From Austropuccinia psidii (lineage: Eukaryota > Basidiomycota > Pucciniomycetes > Pucciniales > Sphaerophragmiaceae): 64,000 bases of DNA. Positions within the stretch are counted from its first letter, which is position 1; the number at the start of each line of letters is the position of its first letter. The notes under the pieces were generated by a model. The model saw only the letters and a list, made by a program, of their open reading frames with translations. It searched no databases and was not told where the DNA came from. Position numbers and translations under genes: made by a program. Location of the stretch: contig JALGQZ010000012.1 in the NCBI GenBank assembly GCA_023105745.1, forward strand, positions 43,207,852 to 43,271,851, read 5' to 3'. Of this stretch, positions 12,440 through 24,648 are shown piece by piece.

Positions 12440-13366
12440 GGTCACAACCATGGATAATACCTCTTGGAAAGTTCTATGACATATCAGTGCCATATCCATC
12501 CTATGGAAATTTGGCCATATCCATTACTTTTGGCAAAATGAGTCACTTTCAATTTTATGGGGCCAACCTGGACCCTTCATCATAATCCTATTCATTGCCT
12601 TTCTCTTCCTTTGGGAACTTTTGGGAATTGACTAGTCAATAGGGAAAATACAGCCCAAAAGCTAGTATTGAGCTTTTTAATCCTTAAATAAAGTTTTGCA
12701 AAATTTGAACATTTAGCCATTTTTTGCCATATTTTCTTTTAATATTATAAACATTCCCAAATATTTATATCAGGCCATTTGGTGCTTTAATGCAAGATTT
12801 GCACACTTTGCGCAAATACAGTTTTAAATCCATTTAGACTTGTTGTGGCAAAAAACACAAAAACTGTTCATAAAAGACCTCTGCAACTACTGAAGCCACC
12901 CAAACTTTATACACACCAGCTTTCAGCCTGAAGGAATCAAGCTCTCAACTGGTCATATATACTATCCTCTATTTAAACCCTGGGGGTTTTCCCAAGTTAA
13001 TTAATATAATTTTATTTATTTCAATCTTTATTTTGTTTAATATTGATAGTGAATACTGATATTCTTAGGTCTGTCATTTGCACCTTTTCTCTCTTTGCCT
13101 ATGAGTGGATACTTGGTGGTCATATCCTTACTGATTCCATTGTTCATTATAGAAGGGTGAAATAGTGATTAAGGACTTACCTGGTTGGATCTTTGTCATT
13201 CTGGCTTCCTTTTCTCTTATTTCATCTCATCTTGTACTTGCATATCTTGTTACAGAAATTTCTTATCCCTTTATTTTATCTTCTTCAATATTTGGAGTCT
13301 TCCAAGTGGGTTCCCTGATTACTGAGTGCCAGGCCACCATTGCTTTCCCCAAGAGCCCCTGTGACA
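12440..13366 (+). repeat. 5' LTR of old family A copy
   Basis: It starts with a mutated GGTCACAACC (TGTCACAACC in the young copy) and ends CCCCTGTGACA. Compared with its own 3' LTR it lacks about 0.5 kb near 12909. A TATA-like CATATATAC is at 12954-12962 and the sequence proposed as the RNA 5' end at 12995-13009. It holds only a trace of the TGCGCAAA repeat (TTTGCGCAAATAC near 12817). Confidence 0.88.
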
Positions 13367-13381
13367 TTATATTAATTATCT
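13367..13381 (+). promoter_or_regulatory. Self-priming primer-binding site (old A copy)
   Basis: TTATATTAATTATCT begins directly after the LTR. Its reverse complement matches AGTTAATTAATATAA at 12995-13009 inside the LTR at 14 of 15 positions. It does not begin TGG, as a tRNA 3' end would require. This matches the Tf1 type of self-priming, in which the RNA 5' end folds onto the primer site. Confidence 0.65.
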
Positions 13382-14138
13382 CATGATTTATTTTAATTCT
13401 GATGATTTATTCTTTTATAATTTGATTAACTCATTTCATCAAAATTATGACTCTTCAATGCTTGTGAGCTTAATGATTTTTTTCCCCTCTCAATTTTCTT
13501 CCATTCATTCTTGATTCTTAAAAATTGGGATCTGAACCATTTTTATTCTGATTTTCTCCTTTAAATTTTTATTAAAATCATCACATCAATTCAATTGATA
13601 ATTAAGGTCTTAATTTTCATTTTATTTCCAAATTGGTTATCAAAATTTATTAAGACACATTCTTCATATCAAGATTCATTTTGATTCATTATACAAGAAT
13701 TGCTGATGAGTTTTTTAGGATGAGTTCAGTTGATTTGATTGATTCAATCGACATAGAATTCAATATTGACTTCAAGAATATTGATTGACCTGAAGATTTG
13801 TTGATCCTTCTGATTTTCACATCAAGATTTTGACATAAATTGATTTTTGTGTAAGAATTAATTTTATTGCTTGATTTTTCCGCAACATTTTATTTTATTT
13901 ATTTTGTGTATTGACTTATTGACTTCAAGATTTCATTTGAAATTTATTGAATGACTTTTATCAATATATTGATTGAATTCCTCAATATTCACGGATTGAT
14001 TGATTGACCTCAAAAAATTATTGATTTATTCCTTTTTTTCAAAATATTGATTTTGATTTTCATGTAAAGATTTTCTTTGTGTTTCCACATGTCTTTTACA
14101 GTAAAATTTTGATTTTTAATCATTTTATTCTGAAAATC
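13382..14138 (+). other. Leader of old family A copy, TTGATT-rich
   Basis: About 760 bp without a gene. It is rich in ATTGATT/TTGATTGATT words, as is the corresponding leader of the young copy (29703-30460). Confidence 0.6.
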
Positions 14139-15463
14139 ATGCCTGTTCAACACTCACCTCCTGCAAAGAAGACAAGATCTCAGGCCAGAAGTCAAGCTGT
14201 TCTCACTCCAACTCCAAGAGCTCCTCTTGATGGCAACCAATCAGTTCCTCAACTGAGGGCCCACTTAGACAGAGCACCAAATATGGAATTAGAAGTACCA
14301 TCCATGAAGGAAGGAAGAGGGCCAAGAAGATCAAGTTCATCTTCAGGAGTAGTTGGTACTTTTTTCAGGAATTTCAAGGACCACTTTCAATGGTCCTGGT
14401 GAAGATGGTGAAGAGAAGGAGGAGAATTCTGTGGAAGAGGAAGAGTCTGATGGTACTGAAGTTGTTCCTCCTCCTGTTGGGGAATCTCAAGGTACTGGAA
14501 GGCAAACTCTAGCCCAGTCTAATAAGCCTGTATCTCACTAATCTGAACCATATTTATTGGTAATTATTCAGCATATGACTCAGATTATGAAAAATCTTCA
14601 ACAAGCTTCATCCTCTGAGCCTTCAATACCACCAGACTTTAAGACTCCATCAATGATGGTACTCAACCCTTCAAAGTCAGGAGTTTCATCCAGTCCTGAA
14701 AGCTTATATTTCATAATAATCAGGAAAATTTCTTTTAAGACAGGAAGAAATTTCTTTGTGCCACTTCATTTATCATTTTTGCAGGGCTGAAGATTGTATT
14801 GAGCCTTATCTTTCCAATCTCACCAATCATGACCCAGCATACATTTTCAATAATTGGGAATTATTTGAATCTCAACTCTTTAATTTATTTGGAGACCCTA
14901 ATGAAGTAAGAAAAGCTGAGGCAGAGCTGGAGGCCTTAAGAATGAAAGAAGGTTGACATGTATTGCTATACATTGCTGAATTAAGAAGTTTATCTTAAAG
15001 AATTGGGGATTGGGGTGAAAGAGCTCTCATCCATCCTTTCAGGAAGGGATTTGCCTTCAGGATTCTGGATCAATAGGCCTCCCATCCTTCAAAAATTGAT
15101 TCTCTTCAAGACTTAATGGAAATTACCCTGGAGCTTTATACCAGGTACCATGAGAGACCAAGGGAGAAGAATAATTTTCAAGAGAAGAAGCATGAAGCCT
15201 CAAAGTCAGTTTCTTCTCATCCTCAAATTTCTTAAAGTTCAAATCAAAATAAGAAGAATCTCCATTTTCAGAAGAGGGACAAGCCCCATTCTTCTTTTCT
15301 GCATAAGAACTTTGAGTAGTTGGGTTCTGAAAAATAAATAATATTGCAGGAGGGCTTATATTCCTATTGTGGTTGGCAGCATAGTCTTGAGTTTTGTGTA
15401 AAAAGGCCTCAAAACCAGCTTGCCCAAACATCAGGCAAATTTCCCAGAAAGGGAAAAGCCTGA
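14139..15463 (+). pseudogene. gag: Family A gag, broken
   Basis: The ATG at 14139 opens the same Gag as the intact copy (MPVQHSPPAKKTRSQARSQ). The basic N-terminus, the acidic stretch with ENSVEEEESDGTE, the capsid region with IEPYLSNLTNHDPAY and GDPNEVRKAEAELEALRMKE, and the zinc-knuckle end near 15360-15400 can all be followed, but in different frames. The TGA at 15461-15463 is at the same place as in the intact gene. Several frameshifts and stops make it non-functional. Confidence 0.9.
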
Positions 15464-18400
15464 GTGAAAATCATGTTATGTTCAATGGCCTTCACTATTT
15501 TCCACTGATATCACAATTATGCATTCTGAATACTGGTTTCAAAAAATATATTATTATTATTTTCTTTCTCTGATGATGTTTACAGTATTCTCATTGATTC
15601 TGGTGCTACAAACTCATTTATTGAAGAGCTGTCTGTTTTCATATATTCTTTGACCATGTAATAATTCCCAGAGAAGATTCCTCTTATCATCTTGGCCTCC
15701 TCTGAGTCCCCTTCTTTCTTTGTGACTTACCATACTAAACATATGGTTGAGCTCCCTTCCTTCCCAAGCTCCAAATGGGACCTTTTAGTTATTAATACTC
15801 CCAAGGGAGAAGCGTCATATTGGGCTTTGACTTTCTTAATAACTTTAATACATCAATTGATTTGGGTAAAGGACTGATGACCTTCAATCCTAATTATAAG
15901 GACTTTAGTTATTCTTTTATTCCCCTTAGTAATGAATTTTATTCTTCTGACACATGTGCAGCTCTTGTTGGTGACTCTAGAACACCATAATTCCCATCTT
16001 CTGTCCATATTCCTTGCTTTAATTCCCCACAGTCATTACTATCCTCTGGAGATGAATTCTTCAAATAAATTCAATATGTTGGAGAAGATAATTCTGTATC
16101 TTCACTTAATCTCTTCCTTGAGAATGTGGACCTTCTTCCTTCATCTTATCATGACTTCCTGTAGGAGTTGTGGGATGAAGAGGAAGATCCAGAAGAAATA
16201 GAAATTGTGATTAAGGTTTTTGCTTCTGCTTATCACCATTTTTTGGATTTATTCTCCAAGGTGAAAGAAGTGAAACTTCCTCCTCACCTTGCCTGTGATA
16301 ATCATATTGAGCTGGAGGGCTCTGTACCTCCAATTGGGGTAATCTACTCTTTATAAAATCAAGATTCAGATGAACTCAGGGCATAAATTTCAGAGAATTG
16401 AGAGAAATGTTTAATCCAGCCAAGCTCCTCCTAAACAGGAGAACCTGTACTCTTTGTCAAAAAGAGAGATGGTGGACTCTGTTTGTGTCTTTATTACTGC
16501 AAACTAAATGCGGTCACCAGGAAGAACAATTATCCTGTCCCTCCTATAAATCAGCTTCTCACTGTCTTTAATGGTTCTTCTATATTCTCCAAGATTGATT
16601 TTTTTGGTGAATATACCCTGCTCAGAATCAAGGAAGGTGATGAACATTTGATGGATTTTGGAAGTAAATACAGAAGCTATGAGTACTTGGTCATTCTATT
16701 TGGGCTCACCATTGCTCCTGCCTCCTTTCAAAATCTTGTCAATGATATTTCCTCTGAGCTCCTAGATATTTATGTATTTTTTTATTTAGATTATATGATG
16801 GTTTTCTCCAAGTCTGAGGAAGAACATGACATTAATGTGTCCACTGTTCTTTCCAGACTCAGAGCCAAAAACCTCTTTGCTAAGGCATCCAAGTGCCTCT
16901 TCCATGTCTCAAATTTGGAAGATTTATGTTATGTTGTTTCTTTTGAAGACCTCAAGATGGACCAAGAAAAAGTCCAGAAAATTTTCAATTGGCCTCATCC
17001 AAGAAACCTCAAGGCTCTTAAATTATTGCTTGGTTTTTCAGACTTTCACTTCTGTTTCATCAGGAATTGTTCAAAGAGTATTAGTTCATTCACAAATTTC
17101 CTCAAGAAAGACTCATGTTTGCCCCTTGATAAGGAAGCTCTTAGAAAGTTTCATCAACTCGGAGAGGCTTTCACCACCGCTCCAATCCTTTCCCACTTCA
17201 ACCCTGCTCTACCCACTATTGTAGAGCCTGATGCATCAGATTATGCTTTGGGTGTGTACTGAGAAAAGTTTCTGACTCAGGAAAAAATCCTATTGCATTT
17301 GATAGCACAAATATACTACAAGCAGAGCTCAATTATGCAATTTATGACAAGGAACTCCTTGGAATAGTCTGGGCTCTCAAGTGCCGGGGAGATTTTCTTC
17401 TTTTTTTAAACTTGTGACTGATTGCTCTTCACTTGATCAAATATTCTCACTTTCCATCAAGCCCACTTGGCTTAATTCCTTTCAGAATTACATTTCTCAA
17501 TATCCTACCTCCCTGGCCCCCTGGAAACCCTCCCAAATGATTCTTCACATTGGGAAAACATTTACCCAGGGAGGGGGGAGGATTTCATCAGCAAGAATCC
17601 AATGAACTATAAGAAGCGAAGCAAGCAAGATGAAATTCAAGCCTCAAAATTCATTTCAGGCAAGGTGTAAGCATTTTCAAGTGTTATTGAATTGATTCAG
17701 AAGGATTATGGCAAGATTCTCAATACAGAAGTATCCTTCAATATTTGCTTAAAGGTAAATCTGTCCAAGATTATTCTCTTTATTCCTCTTCCCAACTTCT
17801 TCTCTTCAGAAATTGGGTGGTGGTCCCAAATGACCCCACAATACAGCTCAGTATACTTCAAACTTTTCATTACTCTCCTCTACCTGGCCATCCTGTCCTG
17901 GAGAAGATTCTCAAACTTTTCAAGTGGGATTTTCACTGGTCTGGCTTGACTCGATTTATCAAAAATTATCTCCCATCCTGTCAACAGTGTTCAAGAAAAA
18001 AAAAATTAATCACAAGAATTTTGGCCTCCTCAAACCTCTTCCAATTCCAAATGGACCTTAGATTTGTCTCTGAATGGACTTTATCAGTCAACTTCCACTG
18101 TCCAATTCTTTTTATCCAATTGTTTTCATAGTGGATATATTCTCAGGAATGGCAGTTCTAATTACAACAATTTCTTCAATAACTTCATTGGATCTGGCCC
18201 ATTTATCCATCTGGAATAATTCCTCAAAGAATGGCCTTCCTTCAAGAATGTTCAGTGATAGATGTTCTTCTTTTTTTCTTCTTTTTGGACCAACCTGTCT
18301 CAGCAGCTTAAGATTTCAAGAGATATTTCAGCTTCTTATCATCCTGAAACTGATGGACAGACAGAGAGTGTAAATCAGATACTAGAACCGTACCTTTGGA

Positions 18401-19125
18401 TTTATCTCATTTATCATCAAGGTTATTCACACACCTGGCTCCCTCTGCATGAATTTGCTTACAATAACTCTGAACACTCTTCAACAAAACAATCATCTTT
18501 TTTCATTGTTTATGGGAGAGATCCTCATTTTGACTCACTTCCCATTACTCAAGATACTCCTGCTGGAAAGGTATCAACAAAAATACAATTTGTACAGGAA
18601 GATATTAAGATAGAACTTGAAATTTCCATAAACAGGTTTGACAGGTATGCAGAGAAAAGTAGAGCAAGTACACCTGTTTTCCATTGTGGTTAAATGGTAT
18701 GGCTGTCCTCCAAGAACATCAAATCAATAAGACCCACCCAAAAATGTCACAAAGATGGCTGGGTTGTTTTCTAATTTTAAAGAAAGTCAGTACTCATGCC
18801 TACTATCTCAAGATTCCATCTCAATGGAAATCCATCCACCCAGTCTTTCATATTTCCTTCCTTGAAACATCCCAAAACTGCATCAAGAGACTCCTCCTCC
18901 AATTATCAGTGAAGAAGAAGAGGAATGGGAAGTCTCTCGGATACAGGATTTAAAGATCAAGAGAAGAAAATTATGCTATTTGGTGGCATGGAAAGGTTTC
19001 AGTAAACACCCAGAATGATCCACTTGGGAAAAAACTTAAAAACCTCAAGAATTGTCCTGAACGTCTTACAGATTTTCATTATTTGTATCCTGAAAATTCA
19101 GAACCCAATTCTTCAAGAGGTTCAT
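15464..19125 (+). pseudogene. pol: Family A pol, broken
   Basis: All domains of the intact family A Pol can be traced in order but are spread over three frames: protease (IDSGATNSF, about 15595), reverse transcriptase (16483-17262), RNase H (PDASDYALG, about 17227), integrase zinc region and core (17690-18690), and a chromodomain-like end (18900-19120). The reverse transcriptase active site reads YLDY instead of YLDD, a direct loss of one catalytic aspartate. The integrase segment keeps YHPETDGQTE at about 18338. It is dead. Confidence 0.9.
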
Positions 19126-19863
19126 CTTGTATGGTGCTTGAGGGAGAGAGAAATTACCAAGATTAAGTCCCACTCCTGGTAGGAACCTTTAGAGGCATAC
19201 TGCCATTTTTTTTGTAAGAATCACCTTGGCCACTTTGTGAGCACTTGTCAGTTTTCTGGACAGAGGACTCTGGCCAAGCTTTCAACATCAATTCCAATAT
19301 TTATGGCCATTTTCACTTGGGCAAATGGAACATCCACTTTTCAATTCAATCAAACATTTTTTCAATTCCAATCCATTCCTTCATAAAGCTTTTTTTCTTT
19401 TTATGGCACTGGTGGGAGCGGTAATTACCAAAATGAAGTTCCTCTCCTGTTTTGCACTTCCCTGGCGGTCTAAAATCTTTCAAAACATCACCTTGACCCC
19501 TCTGTGAGCACCTGGACTCAAATCTCCTTTTCGAGGTCCTTGGCCAATTCAAGTCAATTATCTACTTTAGTGATCAAGATTGGAATATCCTCAAAATTAA
19601 TTTCTCTTTATTTCTTTCATTTGTTTCATTTGATTTTTTATTTCAAACTTTTTATTTGTGTAAGTCAAATTAAATTAATGAACAATCATTATTGATTTTT
19701 AAAATTACCTCAATCATGAAGCCAATGTCAAAAGAAGATCAAGCAAGTCTCAAGTCATATTTCAACTTCTTAATATCAGGCTCAATTATTTCTCTCTTAA
19801 TCATTCCCCTTGAATCCCTACCTCAAACTCTTTCTAATAGCTCACCATTCAAGATGGGGGTAC
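19126..19863 (+). other. 3' untranslated region of old A copy with duplicated module
   Basis: No gene. Two copies of a module of about 110 bp lie at 19134-19249 and 19403-19513; each runs from AATTACCAA through TGTGAGCAC. The same pair is kept in the young copy. The region ends in a polypurine tract, AAGATGGGGGTAC, just before the LTR. Confidence 0.7.
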
Positions 19864-21316
19864 TGTCTCAGCCATGAATAATAACCCTTGGACAATTCTA
19901 TGGCATTTGAATTATATATCTCTATTATTGCAATTTGGCCATATCCATTACTCTTGGCCAAATAGGTAACATTCAGTTTTATGGCCATTTCATCATCTAC
20001 AGCCAACCTGGCCCCTTCACCATCATAATTCCCTCATTTACTTTCTCTGTCTTTTGGCATTTCCCAGTTAATAGGGGAAATAGAGCCCAAATTCCTCTAT
20101 CATGATTTTTAAACTTCAAATACAGTATTGCACATTTGGCCATTTTATGCCATATTTACCTTTAATATGAGAGAAATGCCCAAATGGCCATATCAGGCCA
20201 TTTGGGGATTCAATTCAACATTTTCACTCTTTGCACTTTTTTACTCACTTTTCACATTTTGCACATTTTTGCGCACTTTGCGCAATTACAGTTTGAAAGC
20301 CATTTGGGCTTGTTTTCGCCAAAAAACCACAACTGTTCACAAAAACCCTCTACAAGTCCTCAAGCCACCCAAACTCCATTTTCTCCTTTTATCCTCCTGA
20401 CCCTCACCTAAAAGACCTTTGGCAAATTCTCCTGTTCAATAGCCAAAAGTACCATATATGTTGCTATACACCATTATGCACCATTTTCACCAGAAATACA
20501 CTGGTAAAAATATCAGAAGGTTATTTTAACATCCTATCATGTCAAGGAATCAAATCATCTAGAAGATTCATCAAGGCTCAAGTGCAAGTGTTATTCTCCA
20601 ATACCAATCAGGCCATCAAGAAGTCATTGGTTATTTTAAATTATGCAGTAATCCTTCAAGAGAATTCTGGAATTTCAATTCTCAAGGGATATTGAAGAGG
20701 TAATTCCAAATACAACTTGCAAGAGTCAATGCTCCATCAAGAAACCCTGGCAACCACATTTATTTCCATATTTTCTTGTTTCATAAAAACCTGTATTTGA
20801 ACCATACACTCTGGGAAGATCATTCAACTCAGTTCATTTCTCAATTTGGAACTGTATACACTTCATCAAAAAATTGATACAGACCAGCTGTCAGCCTGAG
20901 TGAGTCAATCTCTCAGCTGATCATATATACCAGCCTTCCTTTCAACCATGAGGGGTTTTCCCCCCAGTAAATTGTTATACTATAATTCACTTCTACATTT
21001 ATTTTATTTCATCTTAATAGTGAATACAGATATTCTTAAGTCATTAATTTGCACCTTTCCTTTCTTTTCCCATCAGTGGATACTTAGTTTTCATATCCTT
21101 AATAATTCCATTGTTCATTCTGGCAGGTTGCAAAATTGCTTAAGGACTTATTTGGTTGGCTCTTTGGTCATTTAGCTTCATTCTCTCTTATTGCATATCT
21201 TCTTAGAGAAATTCATTATTATTTTATTTTATCTTCAATCTTTGAAGTCTTCCAAGTGAGTTCCCTCATTACTGAGTACCAGGCCATTCTTGCTTTCCCC
21301 AAGAGCCCCTGTGTCA
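19864..21316 (+). repeat. 3' LTR of old family A copy
   Basis: It starts TGTCTCAGCCATG and ends CCCCTGTGTCA, 1453 bp long, close to the 1496 bp of the young 5' LTR. CATATATACC is at about 20925. Only about two TGCGCA units are present near 20270, so the repeat had not expanded in this lineage. Confidence 0.9.
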
Positions 21317-22234
21317 TATACATGGAAATAAGGTAAAAACTTCAAAAAATTAATCAAAAAAATCACTCTTGATTGATCTCTCTGAAAATTTCAGGAATAA
21401 TCAATATAAAAACCAAAAATTATTATTACTTTATAATTTAAATTCAATGTTTTACTACAATGCATTTTTGATGATTCCATGTGAAACATTGAATATCCAA
21501 GAATTCACAGAAAATACAATCTGTGATGAAATTTCCAATAAAAGTGATAAATATGAGATGAGAAATTAAAAATCGAAATAAAAGAAGATCTAATGGATTC
21601 ACTCCTTTATTTATTAACCATAAATGGGTTGGTTGTCACATAAAATTACTTAATTAAGAAATTATGATAATTGTATATGACAAAAAGTCATTTAATCAAT
21701 AATACAAAGAGGATAAGTGGTTTACCACACATACTTTTTTTCCTTTTTATCTATGGCACACCTCTTTGAGCAATTGTTGATTCAAAAGAAGTTTCCTCTT
21801 GCTATTTTTTTGAGATCATCTTATGAGTCAACCATATCATTAGTACCAAGAAATAAGTATAAATTATTTTAATAAGTGATTCAATTATTTCAGAATAAAT
21901 TAGATGGGCATTAAATTTCAGAAATAAATTACTCTTAATAGTTTTTAACTGTTATGTTGTTGTATTACCATTATAAATCTATCATGAATCTTTGAATCCA
22001 CAAATAATCCAACAAATCACTCTTCCAATTATTTTTAAGGTATTTTTGAATTTGAGTTAATTCTACATCTTCATTCAAAAACTTTTCTGTAATTTTTAGT
22101 TTTCTTCAATAATTATCATTATAATTATAAATTAAAATATTTTTATATTATTTCAAAACAGAAGTTTTATTATTTATGCTTCTTGTAATTGATTCTAATA
22201 GACAATTACTGCTTGTGGTATAATCACTAGTAGT

Positions 22235-23840
22235 TGTCACAGGGGCTCTTGGACAGAAATACAAGAGTGGCCTGGCACTCAGCAATCAGGGAACTCACTT
22301 GGAAGACTCCAAAAGGATAAAGAAATAAAATTAATAAGAATGAATTCCTCTAAAGATATGCAGGTACAAGATGAGATGCAAAAGAGGAAAGGGAAGCCAA
22401 ATGGCCAAAGAGCCAACCAAGTAAGTCCTTAATCACTGTTTCAACCTGCCAAAAATGAATAATGGAATTAGTAAGGATATGACCACCAAATATCCATTGA
22501 CAGGCGAAGAAAGAGAAAAGAGAAAGGTGCTAAATGACTGACTTAATAATATCAGTATTTGCTCAACTAAAGTGAAAAGAAAATAGAGATAAAATAAAAT
22601 CAAAATATATTAATTAACTGGGGAAAACCCCCCAGGGTGGAAAGGGTAGCCGGTATATGTGAAAAGTTGGGAGCTGGAGTTCTTCAGGCTGAAAACTGAT
22701 CTGTATTGATCCTTGAGGCTGTATTGATTCTTTTGGGAATTGATACAGCTGGCTAATATTGAAATTGAATTGGGTTGAATGAATTTCCCATGATTGAAAA
22801 TGAAACACAGGTCTTGATGGATCCAGACTGTATTTGAAATGAATATGGTTGCCAAGATGGATTGAGTGGAGCTTTGACACTTGACAACTTCTTTTTGGCA
22901 CTGCTTCTTGAATACACTTGAGAATGAATTGAAAGTATTCCCTTGGAATGAATACTTGGAGTGAGAATAACCAATGACTGCTTGATGGCGTCATTGGTCT
23001 TTGACGCTGAAACACTTGCTCTTGAGCCTTGATGATTCCTCTGAATGATTGGGTGCCTTGATGACGTGATGAGATGTTGGAATGTTGAAATGAACATTTA
23101 ATATTGCCACCATTGAATTGCTGTTGAAAAATGATGCACAATGATATATAACATCATTTATGGCATATTGGTTGATTGGCAAGAAGATTACGTCCAAAGG
23201 TCTTGAGATGGAAAGGCAGAGGGAAATGGATGGATGTAATGGCTTCAGAGCTTGGAATGGTGTTTTCTGGGCCTTTTGGGGTTTTTGGCCACTTTTGGGT
23301 TCTGAGCCAAAAACTGGCCCAAAAGGCGGGAAAGTGTCTTTTGGACACTTTGCGTCAAAGTGCGCAAAAGTGCGCAAATGCGCAAAATGCGCAAATGCGC
23401 AAAGTGCGCAAAAAGTGCGCAAATGCGCAAAAGTGCGCAAATGCGCAAAAAGTGCGCAAATGCGCAAAAAGTGCGCAAATGCGCAAAAGTGCGCAAAATG
23501 CGCAAAAATGCGCAAATGCGCAGAAATGCGCAAAATGCGCAAAAATGCGCAAATGCGCATTATGAGCCCAAATGGCCAAAAACAGCCATTTGGGCCATTT
23601 CCCCTGGTTTTGAGGGAAATGACCAGAAATACCCATTTGGGCATAAATTGCCGCTATGGATGCTGGATTGAGGTGAAGGGCCATGAAGGCCCCAAAACAC
23701 AAATGGCCATAAATGGTCCATAAGATAATGACGTGGACATATTGGCCACTGGTGATGGATATGGCCAATTGGCCATAAAAGGACTGTGGCTTGATATGCC
23801 ATATGGGGATCCAAGGAAGTGAATTGCCATGGTTGTGACA
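22235..23840 (-). repeat. 3' LTR of young family A element
   Basis: 1606 bp, ends TGTCAC and TGTGACA on the plus strand. It is nearly identical to 30476-31971 but 110 bp longer, all in the TGCGCA repeat. The long open frames inside both LTRs are chance frames shared by identical sequence. Confidence 0.95.
23360..23559. repeat. TGCGCAAA minisatellite, long allele
   Basis: About 22 units of (G)TGCGCAAA(AA), 8-11 bp each, fill 200 bp. The same site in the other LTR has about 10 units in 90 bp. Every frame is open because the unit lacks stop codons, giving spurious KCAKVRK/MRKSAQ-type ORFs. Confidence 0.92.
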
Positions 23841-23854
23841 GTACCCCCCACCTT
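23841..23854 (-). promoter_or_regulatory. Polypurine tract of young A element
   Basis: On the coding strand AAGGTGGGGGGTAC directly precedes the 3' LTR; the old copy has AAGATGGGGGTAC at the same place. This is the expected primer site for plus-strand DNA synthesis. Confidence 0.75.
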
Positions 23855-24648
23855 GAAATGGTGAGCTCCTGAGCACCAATACAAGGTGAAGCCTGTTGAG
23901 GCTATTGGAAAGATTTTGAGAGAGTGATTCAAGAGGATTGATTAAGATAAAAATTTGAAGACTGATATTAAAAATTGACATTTGACGCGGGACTTGCTTG
24001 ATCTTCTTTTGACATTGGCTTCATGATTGGAATTGAATTTTAAAATGAATGAAAATTTTTGACGTGATAATTGACGTGATAAAAGAAAATTTAAAAATGA
24101 AAATAAAATAATAATAAAGAATGAAAATGAAATTAAGAAAAGAAAAGGAAAAAGAAAAGAGAAATGAATTGAATCTTGAGGAGGTTTCAATCTTCATCAC
24201 GGAGGTTGATAACTGATTTTGAAATTGGCCAAGGACCTGGAAAGATAAATTTGATGCCAGGTGCTCACAAAGTGGCCAAGGTGATGTTTTGACAAGATTG
24301 TAGACCCCTCAGGGAAGTGCACACCAGGAGAGGAACTTACTTTTGGTAATTACCACTCCCGCCAGTGCCATCAAAATAAAACAAAACTGTTGAAGGAATG
24401 AATTTGAATTTGGAATCTTGGAAATGAATTGAAAAGTGAATGGCCCATTTGTCCCAAGTGAAAATGGCCATAGGATTGGAAATGAAGTTGAAAGCCATGC
24501 CAAAGATCTGTGTCCAAAATTGCAAAGTGCTCACAGAGTGGCCAAGGTGATGCTTACAACAAAAACAGAGTAGAATACCCCTAAAGGTGCATACCAGGAG
24601 TGGGACTTACTTTTGGTAATTCCTCTCCCCACCAAGCACCATAATGAA
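23855..24648 (-). other. 3' untranslated region of young A element with duplicated module
   Basis: About 790 bp without a gene. Two direct copies of a module of about 110 bp lie at 24530-24645 and 24255-24375. On the coding strand each begins with a GGTAATT/ACCAAAAGTAAGT block and ends at TGTGAGCAC. The module pair is conserved in the old copy at 19134-19513. Confidence 0.7.

Larger units (their letters stand above)
12440..21316 (+). mobile_element. Family A chromovirus, old decayed copy
   Basis: This is a full-length plus-strand element: 5' LTR (with an internal deletion of about 0.5 kb), self-priming site, leader, gag, pol, 3' region and 3' LTR. Both frames carry many stops and frameshifts when compared with the intact copy at 22235-31971. 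The target copies are no longer identical (CCTAT left, TATAC right, sharing TAT), but the flanking S2 LTR resumes cleanly on both sides. It is much older than the neighbouring A copy. Confidence 0.92.

Noticed and set aside
12440..21316. Repeat-induced point mutation (RIP) as the cause of decay in the old A copy
   Set aside because: Differences from the young copy include many indels and transversions by eye, and I could not see a clear one-sided C-to-T pattern. A dinucleotide count would be needed.
22614..23141. Long open frames inside the family A LTRs (for example 175 codons on the minus strand, repeated at 30855-31382)
   Set aside because: They appear twice because the LTRs are nearly identical, not because of selection. 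They have no domain and no counterpart in the old A LTR.
23360..23559. CRISPR-like regular array
   Set aside because: Units are 8-11 bp without unique spacers, in a fungal LTR. It is a minisatellite.
23160..23723. Lys/Cys/Ala-rich open frames over the TGCGCAAA array, in several frames on both strands
   Set aside because: The repeat unit contains no stop codon, so every frame is open. The length follows unit number and nothing else supports a protein.
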